Source of the DNA: JARIHD01 sp963815935 | Lineage (GTDB): Bacteria; Patescibacteriota; Saccharimonadia; Saccharimonadales; UBA4665 | DNA length: 64,000 nucleotides | Reading direction: 5' to 3' | Assembly (NCBI GenBank): GCA_963815935.1 | Contig: CAWFIL010000006.1 | Span: 105,505-169,504 of the forward strand | Shown: piece after piece, positions 25,536 to 36,403 of the stretch | Layout: every line of letters begins with the position of its first letter | How positions within the stretch are numbered: position 1 is the first letter of the stretch | The notes under the pieces: generated by a model | Database searches by the model: none | Seen by the model: the letters and a program-made list of their open reading frames with translations, nothing else | What the model was told of the DNA's origin: nothing | Translations under genes and position numbers: made by a program

Positions 25536-26048
25536 CTCGGGCCCTTGGCGCGGACCTTCTCGACGCCGACGAGCGCGCGTGCGCAGCTCCTCGATCCAGT
25601 CGCCTTCGTGCTCGGCCACGAGCCGCACGCACCAGGCGAGCGCCTCGCTGCGGCTCCGAGCGACGCTCGCGTCCACGAGCGTGTCGAGCACGCCGCGCTC
25701 GTTCATCCGCAGCCGGGTCATCACCGGCACCGAGAGCACGGTGAACACCACCCGCTCGTCGCCGCACTCGCACGCCCCACGCCACCTTGCGCTCGAACCG
25801 CGCCTCGGCCGCGTCGGCGATCGCCATGCGGTTGAGCCGGGTCTCCTCCCGGAACGCCTCGATCCGGGACCGCTTCGCCGCGGCCTGCGTGTCGTCGTCG
25901 GCGCCCTTCGCCGCAGCTCGGGCTCCGCGAGCGTCCCGACCACCAGGATCTCGTCCCGGTCGTAGGTGACCTCGGGCGCGCCGGTGAACCAGTCGTCCGG
26001 GATCCGGCCGGCGAACCAGCCGATCGTTTCCTTGCTGGCCTTCTGCAT
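25532..26048 (-). CDS. Hypothetical protein with RHH-like C-terminus (frameshifted)
   Basis: About 170 residues. N-terminal GWFAGRIPDDWFTGAPEVTYDRDEILVVGTL, then a charged linker (AAKRSRIEAFREETRLNRMAIA by frame change), a CxC near ECGDERVVFTVLSVPVMTRLR and a C-terminal MNERGVLDTLVDASVARSRS segment that resembles a ribbon-helix-helix dimerisation and DNA-binding unit. Probably a transcription-factor-like protein of Actinobacteria; not identified further. Its stop overlaps that of the convergent CDF gene. Confidence 0.55.
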
Positions 26049-26420
26049 GAGGGCCCTCCTCCGTAGTGTGCTTACAAGATTACACACATTCGGAGGGGTC
26101 CGGACAGCCGGCGCGCGGAGGCGCCCGACCGCGGGAGGAGTCGGGGCCTCGCCCGGATCAGGACCGCAGCGGTCAGGCCGGCCGTTGTTGCGCTTCGATG
26201 TTCTCGCGGGCGGTGCAGGCGCGCGAGCCAGCGGGCTCGCGCCGTGCGTCGCGGACCGCTCCCGGTCTGCTCCGAGCGCGTCGCGGGGTTCGTGGGCGTT
26301 GATCGTCTTGGTCACGGTGGGCGTTCCCGTCGGTGGCGTGAGTCCGACTGTGGCGGAGTCGGTCCGAATCGTCTGTGCCCTCCGTGACAGTCGGCACCGT
26401 GCGCGTCGGGACAGAGAGAC

Positions 26421-26448
26421 GGCCCCGACCACCGCAGTGGTCGGGGCC
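26421..26448 (-). terminator. Strong GC hairpin after the MaoC gene
   Basis: GGCCCCGACCAC-CGCA-GTGGTCGGGGCC, a perfect 12-bp stem with a 4-nt loop, 25 bases past the MaoC stop. Typical actinobacterial terminator without a U-run. Confidence 0.75.
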
Positions 26449-26473
26449 CCATCGGAAGCGCTGACGGAGCCGG

Positions 26474-26981
26474 TCAGGACGGGGTCTCGTACGGGCGCTG
26501 GCGGGGCGGGCCGAACGCGCGCTTGAGCACGAGCACCTTGCGCTTGAAGTAGCAGACCTCTTCGCCGCGCTGGTTGTAGCCCGAAGCTCTCGACGGTCAC
26601 GATCCCGCGGTCCTCCTTGCTCTTCGACTCGACCTTCTCGAGCACGCGGGTCTCCGCGTAGATCGTGTCGCCGTGGAACGTCGGCTTCTTGTGCTGCAGC
26701 GTCTCGATCTCGAGGTTCGCGATGCACGAGCCGCTCACGTCGGCGACGCTCATCCCGAGCACGAGCGAGTACACGAGGTTGCCCACCACCACGTTCTTGC
26801 CGAACTGCGTCTGCGTCTCCGCGAACCACGCATCCGTGTGCAGCGGATGGTGGTTCATCGTGATCATGCAGAACAGGTGGTCGTCGTACTCGGTGATGGT
26901 CTTGCCCGGCCAGTGCTTGTAGATGTCGCCCGGCTCGAAGTCCTCGAAGTACCGCCCGAAAGGTCGCTCATGAACAGTCAT
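26474..26981 (-). CDS. MaoC-family hydratase/dehydratase
   Basis: About 168 residues, hot-dog fold. RYFEDFEPGDIYKHWPGKTIT at the start and HPLHTDAWFAE, the catalytic Asp/His segment, followed by LVYSLVLGMSVADVSGS. Acts on enoyl-CoA or acyl-CoA thioesters. A shift near 26,580 moves the last 40 residues (CYFKRKVLVLKRAFG) to another frame. Genes for an SDR and an acyl-CoA dehydrogenase on both sides suggest fatty-acid or steroid side-chain breakdown. Confidence 0.85.
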
Positions 26982-27062
26982 GAGCGGGAGGGTAGCGTAG
27001 ACGAGCGGGCGCGAGCGGCGCTAGCAGACAGCCGAAGCCACGTCACAGTCGGGCGGCACTGG

Positions 27063-27329
27063 TCATGGCTCGTCAGCGAGTTCGCGCGCCTGCGTACCGC
27101 CGCCACCAGAGCACGCCGCACCGGACGTGCCGCCGGCGGAACCGATGGACGTGAAAACCGGAATGCTGCCGCTCGTTGCGAACCCGTGCTTGTCGACGTC
27201 GCATTGCTCGCCGTCCCACCAGCGCCATGTTGCGTCGCCCGTCTGGCGGTCCGCGGACCAACCTGCGGGTGGCAGCACCGCTGTCCGTCGGCACAGCCCG
27301 TGCGAGTCGAGGACTCGGCTGCCGACCAC
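27063..27329 (-). CDS. Possible small protein with DUF2510-like motif
   Basis: LPPAGWSADRQTGDATWRWWDGEQ resembles the PAGWYPDPxGxxxxRWWDG motif of DUF2510 domains, which cap actinobacterial membrane proteins. The remainder is Gly/Ser/Thr-rich and there is no membrane segment, so this may be a fragment of a larger frameshifted gene. Low confidence. Confidence 0.35.
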   Translation of the reverse strand: MVGSRVLDSHGLCRRTAVLPPAGWSADRQTGDATWRWWDGEQCDVDKHGFATSGSIPVFTSIGSAGGTSGAACSGGGGTQARELADEP

Positions 27330-27891
27330 GGCTTCGGGCTTCGGTGCGGACGGCGGTTGCGGCGGTTGGCACGGGCTTCACGCTGCGGCCTCGTACCGCC
27401 GCCGCCTTGCGCTCGTTCTGTCTTGGACCGACGTACGGGCTTGTCCCGCTGCAGGCCCGTTGGTTGTCGAGCCTTCGCGCGCCTGTCCGATCGCCGTCGG
27501 ACCTGCGTAGGGTTGCGCTGCCCCGGTGCGGTTGACGGACCCGCATGTCCTCACACTTCGTTGCCCGGGTACTGTCGCCGACAGCGGCGAGCCAGACGCC
27601 ACGGGATCGTCACGAACCCGTCGACACCATCGCCTCGCTGCGCGGCCGCTGGAACGGCAACACCGGTCGGCACCGGTCCGACGTCGATCCGGCTCTGGTC
27701 GTTTCACCTGTCGTGCGCCGGACCTGGCCCGGAGCTACACGTGTCGCGGCTGTCCGATCGTCGCTGGCGGTGGTCTCTCGACCCTCGACTCGTTCGAGCG
27801 CTACGCGATCGTCGCTCTCCGATCGTGCCGACGGGCCACGGGCCGACGGACCGGCGTGCCCGCGCTCGCGCTCGTCGTCTCGGCGAGCCGA
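27330..27891. other. Stretch without a supported gene
   Basis: Open frames exist on both strands but none gives a recognisable domain, and composition of the translations is Arg/Ser/Thr-rich noise. No hairpin terminator or repeat of note was seen. It may hold a badly frameshifted or decayed gene upstream of the DUF2510-like piece. Confidence 0.5.
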
Positions 27892-29093
27892 TCAGCGAGC
27901 GCTGGCCGCCGACGCGACGAAGCGTGCCGCGTCCGCAGTCGATCGCGTAGCGCTGGAGCAGGCCGCGGGCGATCACGAGGCGCTGGATCTCGTTGGTGCC
28001 CTCGCCGATGATCATCAGCGGCGCGTCGCGGTAGTAGCGCTCGATCGGGAGCTCGGTCGTGTACCCGACGCCACCGTGGATGCGCAGCGCCTCGGTGGCG
28101 ATCTCGAACGCGGTCTCGCTCGCGAACAGCTTCGCCATCCCGGCCTCGACGTCGGCGCGCTCGCCCGACTGCTTCAGGTCCGCCGCGTGCTCGGTGAGCA
28201 GCCGCGCCGCCTGGAGCTTGCGTGCCCATGTCGGCGAGCTTCTGCTGGATCGCCTGGTGCTCGCGCGATCGGCTTGCCGAACGTTGCGCTCCTGCGCGTA
28301 CCGGATCGCCGCCTCGAACGCGGCGCGCGCCACGCCGCACCGCGCGCGCCGCGATGTTGATGCGGCCGACCTCGAGCGCGCCGAGGATGAACCCGAGTCC
28401 GTGACCGAGACCCTCGTCGCCGCCGAGCACGCAGTCGGCGCCGACGCGGTGGTCGTCGTAGACCATCTCGACGGTCTCGATGCCCTTGTACCCGAGCTTG
28501 CCGATGTTCTTCGAGACCGTGATGCCGCCGAACGTCGGGCCGGGCTCCTTCTCGACGATGAAGCACGTGATGCCCTCGTCGGTGCGCGCCGCGAGCGCGA
28601 CGATCCCGGCCCGCTCGCCGTTCGTCACCCACGTCTTGGTGCCGCTGATCACGTACTCCTCGCCGTCGCGCTCGGCGCGGCACGAGATGTTGCGCGTGTC
28701 GCTGCCGGCGTCGGGCTCGGAGAGCGAGAGGCAGCCGCGCAGCTCGCCCGTCGCGAGCCGCGGCAGCCAGCGCTGCCTGCTGCTCGGGCGTGCCCTGCCG
28801 CATGATCAGGCTCGCCGCGATCGTGTGCGTGTTGATGATCCCGGAGAGCGACATCCAGCCCGGCCGCGAGCTCCTCGATCACCGCGATGTAGGCGAGGAG
28901 GTCGAGGCCGAGCCCGCCGTGCTCCTCCGGGATCGTGATCCCGAACAGCCCCATCGCCTGCATCTGCTCGACGAGGTCCGCCGGGTACTCGTCGTCGTGC
29001 TCGAGGTCGCTCGCGACCGGGAGCACCTCGCGCTCGACCCACCGCCGCACCGTGGCGCGCAGCTCGTCCCTGATCTCCGGATCCGTCGATCAT
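27892..29093 (-). CDS. Acyl-CoA dehydrogenase (frameshifted)
   Basis: About 395 residues over at least four frames. N-terminal RRWVEREVLPVASDLEHDDEYP and FGITIPEEHGGLGLD, middle ISGTKTWVTNGERAG and TVSKNIGKLGYKG, C-terminal EALRIHGGVGYTTELPIERYYRDA and IGEGTNEIQRLVIARGLL. The Glu in IGEGTNEIQR is the catalytic base position of medium/short-chain acyl-CoA dehydrogenases. FAD enzyme forming the 2,3-double bond. Shifts near 29,088 and 27,941 lie on GATC; others near 28,780, 28,330 and 28,230. Confidence 0.85.
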
Positions 29094-29113
29094 CGGTCGA
29101 CGGCCGCCGACGC

Positions 29114-30006
29114 TCACGCCACCTTGCGGTACCGCCGGACGGCCAGCGGGGCGAACACGGCGACGATGCGCCACGATCCAGGCCAGCGCCGCGAGCACCT
29201 GGCGCGCGGTCGGCGCCGCCGAGCACGCAGCGCGCGGACCGCGTCGATCACGACCGACACCGGCTGGTTGCTCGCGAACGGCCTGGAGCCAGCCCGGCAT
29301 GGTGGCCACCGGCACGAACGCCGCCGACGCGAACACGAAGCACGGCGACGATCGGGAAGAACGCCGCCTGCGCGGTCTCGGCGTTCGGCGCGATCAGCCC
29401 GATCAGCGCCGACGACCCACGACAGCGCGTACGAGAACAGCAGCACGAGCAGCGAGCGCCGGCGATCAGCCCGAGAGATGTGGTGTGGTAGTGGAACCCG
29501 ACGAGGAACCCGACGCCGGTCATCAGCGAGCACCACGAAGACGTTGCGCACGAGGTCGGCCGTCGTCCGGCCGACGAGCACCGCCGAGCGCGCCATCGGC
29601 AGCGACCGGAACCGCTCGATCAGACCCGGCCTGGAGGTCCTCGGCGAGCCCGACGCCGGTGTTCACCGCACCGAACGTGACCGACTGGATCCAGACCCCG
29701 GCCATGAGGAAGTCGACGTAGTCGACACGCCCGGCACCTTGATCGCGCCGCCGAAGACGTAGACGAACATCAGCACGAAGATGATCGGCTGGATCGTCGC
29801 GAACACGAGCAGCTCGGGGTTGCGCGCGCAGGTGCACCAGGTTGCGCCAGGTCACGTCATCGGGCGTCGCTCACCGCCTGCGTGACGCTCGGGCGCGCCT
29901 CGCGCGCGAGCGCGCGCTCGTCGAGCCGCACGGTGGCGCCGAGGTCGCGGCACGCTGCGACGCGCTCGCGTCGGCCGGTCACGTCGGGTTCGATGCGCTG
30001 GCTCAT
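29114..30006 (-). CDS. ABC-2 type permease, DrrB-like, module 2 (frameshifted)
   Basis: About 295 residues. A soluble N-terminal extension of about 50 residues (MSQRIEPDVTGRRERV) precedes VTWRNLVHLRA, then VDYVDFLMAGVWIQSVTFG, a run of helices with VVGALIGLIAPNAETAQAAFF and the end FAPLAVRRYRKVA. Many one-base shifts, several at GATC (for example near 29,176 and 29,353). ATG at 30006 overlaps the ATPase stop by 4 bases. Exporter permease; substrate unknown. Confidence 0.8.
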
Positions 30007-30973
30007 GTCGTCGTCCTCCGCGCGTGGCCGGTGAGCTCGAGGAACACGTCGTCGAGCGTGGGCTCGCGCACCGCCGAGGGCCTCGACCGTCGAGGCCGGC
30101 GCGCGTCGAGCGCGCGCGACCGCGGCCAGCACGTCGCGGCGCCGTCGGGCACCTGGAGCCGCGATGCCGTTGCTCGGCGTCGCCGGTGGTGACGGTGCCG
30201 ACGGGCCGAGCACGCCGCGCGCCTGCTCGGTCGCGGTCGCGATCGGTGAGCCCGACCTCGATCGCGCGTCGAGCCGATGCGCGCCTTCAGCTCGGTGGCG
30301 GTGCCCTCGGCGATGAGCCGACCGTGGTCGATGACGACGATGCTTGTCGGCGAGCCGGTCGGCCTCCTCGAGGTACTGCGTGGTGAGCAGCACCGTGGTG
30401 CCGTCGGCGACGAGCTCCTCGATGACCCCCCACAGGTCGAGGCGCGAGCCGGGTCGAGCCCGGTCGTCGGCTCGTCGAGGAACAGGACCGGCGGACGGTG
30501 GACGAGCGCGGCCGCGAGGTCGAGCCGGCGGCGCATGCCGCCGGAGTAGGTCTTGAGCGACCGGTCGGCCGCGTCGGTCGAGACCGAAGCGCTCGAGCAG
30601 CTCGACCGCGCGCTGATCCTCGCGTCAGCCGCTTGGCAGGTGGCGTCAGCGCGCCGACCAGCCGCAGGTTCTCGCGACCGGTGAGGCACCTCGTCGACGG
30701 CCGCGTACTGCCCGGCGAGCCCGATGCGGAGCCGCACCGACTGCGGGTGCCGCGCGACGTCGATGCCGAGCACCTCGGCGCGGCCGAGTCGGCGGGAGGA
30801 TCGTCGTGAGGATGCGCACCGCCGTCGTCTTGCCCGCGCCGTTCGGGCCGAGCAGTCCGAGCACGGTGCCGGCCTCGACGCGCGAACGAGACGCCGTCGA
30901 GCGCGACGACGTCGCCGAACTGCTTCCGGACGTCTTCGACCACGATTGCGGGGGCGTTGGAATTGGGGTTCAT
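30003..30973 (-). CDS. ABC transporter ATP-binding protein, DrrA-like, module 2 (frameshifted)
   Basis: Starts APAIVVEDVRKQFGDVVALDGVSF, Walker A in LLGPNGAGKTTAVRIL, then GLAGQYAAVDE, TYSGGMRRRLDLAAALVHRP, LFLDEPTTGLDP and a C-terminal VREPTLDDVFLELTGHA, the DrrA-specific end. Six or so shifts over 970 bases. Divergent from a MarR gene with 100 bases between, so probably repressed by it. Confidence 0.8.
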
Positions 30974-31073
30974 AGCTGTGCTCACCGAACCAGTCTCCCA
31001 GAATCAGTTGAAGTATTCAAGTTTATAGCGATTCAAAGATTGATAGGTACAAAGCAACTGGTACACTTCGGTC

Positions 31074-31516
31074 ATGACGCGGAAGGCGGAGCTCGCAGAG
31101 GAGACCTGGGCAGCGTTCACCCAGCTCATGAAGGTGTTCCACGAGTCGTTCCACGCGGTCGGCGTCGAGCTGGCGATCTGCCCGGCGAGATCCGGGCGCT
31201 CGAGGCGCTCGACCCCGCCCAGTCCCAGCCCATGCGCGCGCTCGCCACCGAGCTGCGCTGCGATGCGTCGAACGTCACCTGGCTCGTCGACCGCCTCGAG
31301 GCCCGCGGCTTCGTCGAGCGGCAGGCCTCGCCCGACGACCGCCGGGTCAAGACGCTCACGCTCACGCCCGGGCCGGGCTCGCCGCGCGAGCGGATCGCCG
31401 AGTCCATGCGGACGCCACCCCCGCCGCTGCTCGCGCTGTCCGTCGCCGAGCTGCGACCCTGCGCGACCTGATGCGAGTGCTGCGGCGCCGAGGAACCGGC
31501 GGAGCTCCCCCGATGA
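31074..31516 (+). CDS. MarR-family transcriptional regulator (frameshifted)
   Basis: About 147 residues. AFTQLMKVFHESFHAVGVEL, then PMRALATELRCDASNVTWLVDRLEARGFVERQASPDDRRVKTLTLT, the MarR winged helix with the DxRxxxLxLT wing. A shift lies near GATC at about 31,173 and more near 31,450. The true stop is probably the TGA at 31514-31516, overlapping the ATG of the next ABC gene. It sits between two export systems and likely controls both. Confidence 0.8.
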
Positions 31517-33468
31517 TGCACCAGACGATGATGGGCTTCCGGCGCGATCCGGACGCCGTGCGCGGCAAGCACGTCGAGCGCGACCTGCTCCGCCGCGTCC
31601 TCGGGATGACCCGGCCCTACCGCGCCGCGCTCATCGGCTTCCTCATCACCGTCATCGCCGTCCGCGGTCGTCGGCATCGTCCCGGCGCTCCTGTTCCGGG
31701 CCCTGCTCGACGACGCCGTCGGCAAGAAGAACGAGACGCTGGTCGCCGTCCTCGCCATCCTCGCCGTGGTCGTCGCGTTCGCCACCGCGGTGCTCAGCCT
31801 GGTGCAGCGCTGGTACTCGTCACGCGTCGGTGAGGGCCTGATCTACGACATGCGGGTCGCGCTCTTCGACCACGTGCAGCGGCTGCCGATCTCGTTCTTC
31901 ACCCGCACGCAGACCGGTGCGCTGACCAGCCGGCTGAACAACGACGTGATCGGCGCGCAGCAGGCGGTCACCAACACGATCGGCACCGTCGTCCAGAACG
32001 TGATCACGCTCGTCATCACGCTGAGCGTGATGCTCTTCCTCGAGTGGCGGCTCACGATCCTGACGCTGGTCGTGCTCCCGGCGTTCATCATCCCGGCCCG
32101 TCGCATCGGCCGGAAGCTGCAGGTCGATCACCCGCGAGGCTTCCAGCTCAACGCGTCGATGAACAACACGATCGCCGAGCGCTTCAACGTCTCCGGCGCG
32201 CTCGTGGTGAAGCTGTTCGGCAACCACGACCGCGAGCGCGACGACTTCGCCGAGCGCGCGGCTCGCGGTCCGCGACATCGGCGTGACGACGGCGATGTAC
32301 GGCGTGGTCCTGTTCGTCGCCCTCGGTTTCGTCGCCGCGGTCGGCACCGCGATCGTGTACTACGTCGGCGGGCGCATGGTGATCGACCGGCGATCACGAT
32401 CGGCACGCTCGGCGCGTTCGTGATCCTGCGTCGGCGCAGATCTACCAGCCGCTCACGCAGCTCACGAACGCGCGCGTCGACGTGCTCACCGCGCTGGTGA
32501 GCTTCGAGCGCGTCTTCGAGGTGCTCGACTTCCCCGCGCTCGTCACCGAGAAGCCCGGCGCGTTCGACCTCGTCGACCCGGTCGGGCGCATCGAGATCGA
32601 CCACGTGTGGTTCCGCCACCCGCCCGGCGTCGATCGCGTCGCTCGCCGTCGCTCGAGGAGGGCGCGCCAGATCGAGGACGACGAGCCGAGCGCGTGGATC
32701 CTGCGCGACGTCGCGCATCAACGTCGAGCCCGGCGAGCTCGTCGCGCTCGTCGGACCGTCGGGCGCGGGCAAGACCACCACCGCGATGCTCGTGCCCCGC
32801 ATCGCCGACGTCGACGAGGGCGCGGTCCGCATCGACGGTCACGACGTGCGCGAGCTCACGCTCGACGTCGCTGCGCGAGCGCCGTCGGCTTCGTGATGCA
32901 GGACCCGCACCTCTTCCACGACACGATCCGCGAGAACCTGCGCTACGCGAAGCCCGACGCCACCGACGAGGAGCTCGTCGACCGCGTGCCAGGCGGCGCG
33001 CATCCACGACCTCGATCCAGAGCCTGCCCGACGGCTACGACACGATCGTCGGCGAGCGCGGCTACCGCATGTCGGGCGGCGAGAAGCAGCGGCTCGCGAT
33101 CGCACGCGTGCTGCTCAAGGAGCCGGCGATCGTGATCCTCGACGAGGCGACGTCGCACCTCGACTCCGAGTCCGAGCATCGCGATCCAGCGCGCGCTCGA
33201 CGCGGCGCTCACCGGCCGCACCGCGCTCGTGATCGCGCACCGGCTGTCGACGATCGTGAACGCCGACCGCATCGTCGTCATCGACGACGGCCGGGTCGTC
33301 GAGCAGGGCACGCACGACGAGCTGCTGCGCACGAACGGTCTCTACGCCGACCTGTACCGCACGCAGCTCGACCAGGCGCCGGCCGGCGCCGAACGACCTG
33401 CCCCTGACCCTCGATCCCAGTCGAGACGCCTCGGCCGGTACGATCGGGTCCTTCATTCGCCCGCGTGA
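31513..33468 (+). CDS. ABC exporter permease/ATP-binding protein (frameshifted)
   Basis: About 640 residues over several frames. MMGFRRDPDAVRGKHVERDLLRRVL opens the protein; RLPISFFTRTQTGALTSRLNND and VITLVITLSVMLFLEWRLT lie in the membrane domain; VALVGPSGAGKTT-like Walker A at about 32,755; GYRMSGGEKQRLAIARVLL and VILDEATSHLDSESE; then IAHRLSTIVNADRI. Shifts near 31,660, 32,270, 32,390, 32,430, 32,640, 32,870, 33,000 and 33,180. Probably translated together with the MarR gene. Drug or lipid exporter. Confidence 0.8.
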
Positions 33469-33509
33469 ACTGGCTGCGTTGCCTCGCGCTCCGCGCCGCT
33501 CCCCCTCGC

Positions 33510-34627
33510 ATGGCCGACTCCGAGAACTCCCCTTCGCTCGCGCGCACGCAGGCGCAGCGGCGCCATCGGCGTCGGTCGCAGCGACGCGTCCTCGGCGGCC
33601 ATCGCGATCGGTCTGGTCGGCGTCGTCGCCGCGCTCGTGGTCACCGACGCGATCCACCTCGCCGAGCTCCGACGGCCCGAGTCGCGCCAGCGGCATCGCG
33701 TCGGCGACCACGCCCACGACTCGAGCCGCGCCGACCGGCGGCGCGGAGCCCGAGGTCGAGTGCCGCACCCTCACCCCCGACGAGCCGCTGCGGCTCTGGA
33801 TCGCCGGCGACTCGCTCGCCGGCTCGCTCGGACCGTCGCTCGGCGAGCTGACCGCCGACACCGGTGTCGTGCAGCCCGCAGTACGACTCGCGGGTCTCGA
33901 GCGGCCTGCTGAACCCGAGCTTCTTCGACTGGCCGAAGCACGCGACCAGGAGATCGCGACGCTCGACCCCGAAGCGGTCGTCTTCGTCATCGGCACGAAC
34001 GACGCGAACGTCTACGCCTCCACGCAAGCGGCGAAGTACCAGCAGCTCACCGAGGAGATGATGCGCGTGCTCGTCGGCACGAACCGCCACGTGTACTGGG
34101 TGAACCCGCCGGTCATGAAGGACGAGGATCTCGAGGACGACGTGCAGCAGGTCGCCGCGATCCAGCTCGCGGCGTCGCGCAAGGTCAAGAGCGTCACCTA
34201 CGTCGACGCGCACACGCTGTTCGCCGACGCGAACGGCGAGTACACGTCGTCGACTCACCGACCCGGTCACGCAAGAAGCGCGTCACGATGCGCGCCGGCG
34301 ACGGCATCCACTTCTCCGTCGACGGCGGCGACTACCTCGCCGCGGCCGTCTTCACGCTGCTCGACCACGACTGGTACATCAGCCGCCAGGCCGACCCGAC
34401 GCAGCCGAAGCGCGTGATCGAGAGCCGGGGCTCGACCCAGGTGGCGGGGACCTCCCGCAGCTCGTCGAGCAGCTCGGGCAGCGGGTCGTCGAGCGGCTCG
34501 GCCAGCGGCTCCGGCAACACCACGACCACCACCAGCCCGCCAGCCACCACCTCCACCACGGTCACGACCGCCGCCGCCCCCGCCGCCCCCACCGTCGACC
34601 TCGTCGACCACCACGGCGACCACTTAG
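33510..34627 (+). CDS. Membrane-anchored SGNH/GDSL hydrolase (DUF459-like, frameshifted)
   Basis: About 370 residues. Basic N-terminus, one anchor helix (AIAIGLVGVVAALVVTDAI by frame change), then WIAGDSLAGSLGPSLGEL carrying the nucleophile Ser of the GDS motif, FVIGTNDANVYAS with the oxyanion Asn, and DGIHFSVDGGDYLAA with the DxxH pair. The C-terminal tail is Ser/Gly/Thr/Pro-rich and low complexity. Expected outside the cell, acting on cell-wall or polysaccharide acyl groups. Shifts near 33,590, 33,865 (CCC run) and 34,255. Confidence 0.72.
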
Positions 34628-34662
34628 TCGTAGCGCCGCCGCCGTCGGTAGGCTCCCCCGCC

Positions 34663-36376
34663 ATGACGGACACGGATACCGCCGCCCGCGCGGCCATCGA
34701 CGCGACGGGCGCCCTCGTCGACGCCGCGGCCCGCAGCCTCGCCGAGCGATCGACCGTCGACGGCCGCATCTCGGTGAGCGCGCTCGACCAGCACCAGGTC
34801 GTGGCCTACGACCTCGCCCACGCGGCCAGCGCCGTCGCCGCGTCCCGCGTGATGCTCGACTACGCCGAGCACGGCGACCTCGAGGCGAAGCTCGCGTACG
34901 CGTACATCGCCGACGCGATCGCCGACATCGCGTCCGGCTCGTCGGCCGCGAGGCGAGTGGGGCGTCGACCCGGCGATGCTCTCGGGCGCGCACGACTTCG
35001 TGGCCGAGCACCGCTCGCCCGCGTTCCTCGAGGCGCTCGCCGACGAGCTCCCGCAGCACGGCACCGGTCCCGCGCACCTCGACGACGACTTCGACCTGGT
35101 GCGCGACACGTTCCACCGGTTCGCCGAGGACAAGATCCGGCCGGTCGCCGAGCACATCCACCGGCACAACGACGACATCCCCGAGAGATCATCGACGGCA
35201 TGGCCGAGATCGGCGGCTTCGGCCTCTCGGTGCCCGAGGAGTACGGCGGCTTCGCGGCCGGCGGCGACTCCGACTACCTCGCGATGTGCGTCGCCACCGA
35301 GGAGCTCTCGTGGGGCTCGCTCGGCGCGGGCGGCGCGCTGATCACCCGCCCCGAGATCCTCACCCGCGCCATCGTGAAGGGCGGCACCGAGGAGCAGAAG
35401 CACGGCTGGCTCCCGCAGATCGCGACCGGTGAGCGCATCGTCGGCGTGATGGTGACCGAGCCCGACTTCGGCTCCGACGTCGCGGGCGTGAAGGTCGACC
35501 GCGACCCCGATCGACGGCGGCTACGTGATCAACGGCGTGAAGACGTGGTGCACGTTCGCCGGGCGCGCCGACACGCTGATGGTCCTCGCCCGCACCGACC
35601 CCGACCGGTCGCTCGGCCACCGCGGCCTCTCGGTGTTCGTCGTCGACAAGCCGCCGGCCCCGGGTCACCACTTCGCGTTCGACGACGGGCGCGGCGGGAA
35701 GATGGAAGGCCGCGCGATCGACACGCTCGGCTACCGCGGCATGCACTCCTACGAGGTCGCGTTCGACAACTGGTTCGTGCCGGCCGAGAACCTCATCGGG
35801 CTCGAGGGCGGGCTCGGCAAGGGCTTCTACCTCCAGATGGAGGGCTTCGAGAACGGGCGCCTGCAGACCGCGGCGCGCGCCGTCGGGCTGATGCAGGCCG
35901 CGTTCGAGGCCGGGCTCGCGTACGCGCAGGAGCGCAACGTGTTCGGCAAGCCGGTGTTCGACTACCAGCTCTCGAAGGCGAAGCTCGCGCGCATGGCCGC
36001 GCTGATCTGCGCGGGCCGCCAGTTCTCCTACGACGTCGCCCGCAAGATGGCGCGCGGCGAGGGCGCGCTCGAGGCGAGCATGGTGAAGGCGTACGTGTGC
36101 CGCGCGGCCGAGTGGGTGACGCGCGAGGCGCTGCAGCTCCACGGCGGCATGGGCTACGCCGAGGAGTTCCCGGTGTCGCGCTACTTCGTCGACGCCCGCG
36201 TGCTCTCGATCTTCGAAGGCGCCGACGAGACGCTGTGCCTCCGCGTGATCGCCCGCCGCCTCACCGAGCAGGCCCTCGCGTCCGAGCGTCCGAGCGGCCG
36301 AACCCGCGAACCCGCGAACCCGCGATACCCGCGAACCGCTCGTTCATTGTCCGTTGTGCCACCGATCCCGTGGTGA
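34663..36376 (+). CDS. Acyl-CoA dehydrogenase, long N-terminal type (frameshifted)
   Basis: About 570 residues. An extra helical N-terminal domain (RAAIDATGALVDAAARSLAE) precedes the core: IGGFGLSVPEEYGG, VGVMVTEPDFGSDVAG, GVKTWCTFAGRADT, YAQERNVFGKPVFDYQLSK and LQLHGGMGYAEEFPVSRYFVDARVLSIFEGADE. The Glu in FEGADE is the expected catalytic base. Shifts at about 34,950, at GAGAGATC (35187) and at CCCGATCG (35509). ATG at 34663 follows GGTAGG. A palindromic repeat overlaps its 3' end. Confidence 0.88.
36297..36337. repeat. Tandem repeat of CGAACCCG
   Basis: Three exact copies of an 8-bp unit and two degenerate ones at the 3' end of the acyl-CoA dehydrogenase gene, directly before the palindromic element at 36341. 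Confidence 0.65.
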
Positions 36377-36391
36377 AAAGGACAACGAACG
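36341..36391. repeat. Palindromic 51-bp element, copy 1
   Basis: Arms CGTTCATTGTCC and GGACAACGAACG (11 of 12 pair) enclose a smaller CCAC/GTGG stem. A second copy with about 84% identity is at 57592-57642. Both lie at gene ends. Confidence 0.8.
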
Positions 36392-36403
36392 CAGGTGAAG
36401 TGG

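Noticed and set aside
36297..36337. CRISPR array
   Set aside because: Units are 8 bp with no spacers; a simple tandem repeat. No CRISPR array or cas gene was seen anywhere.
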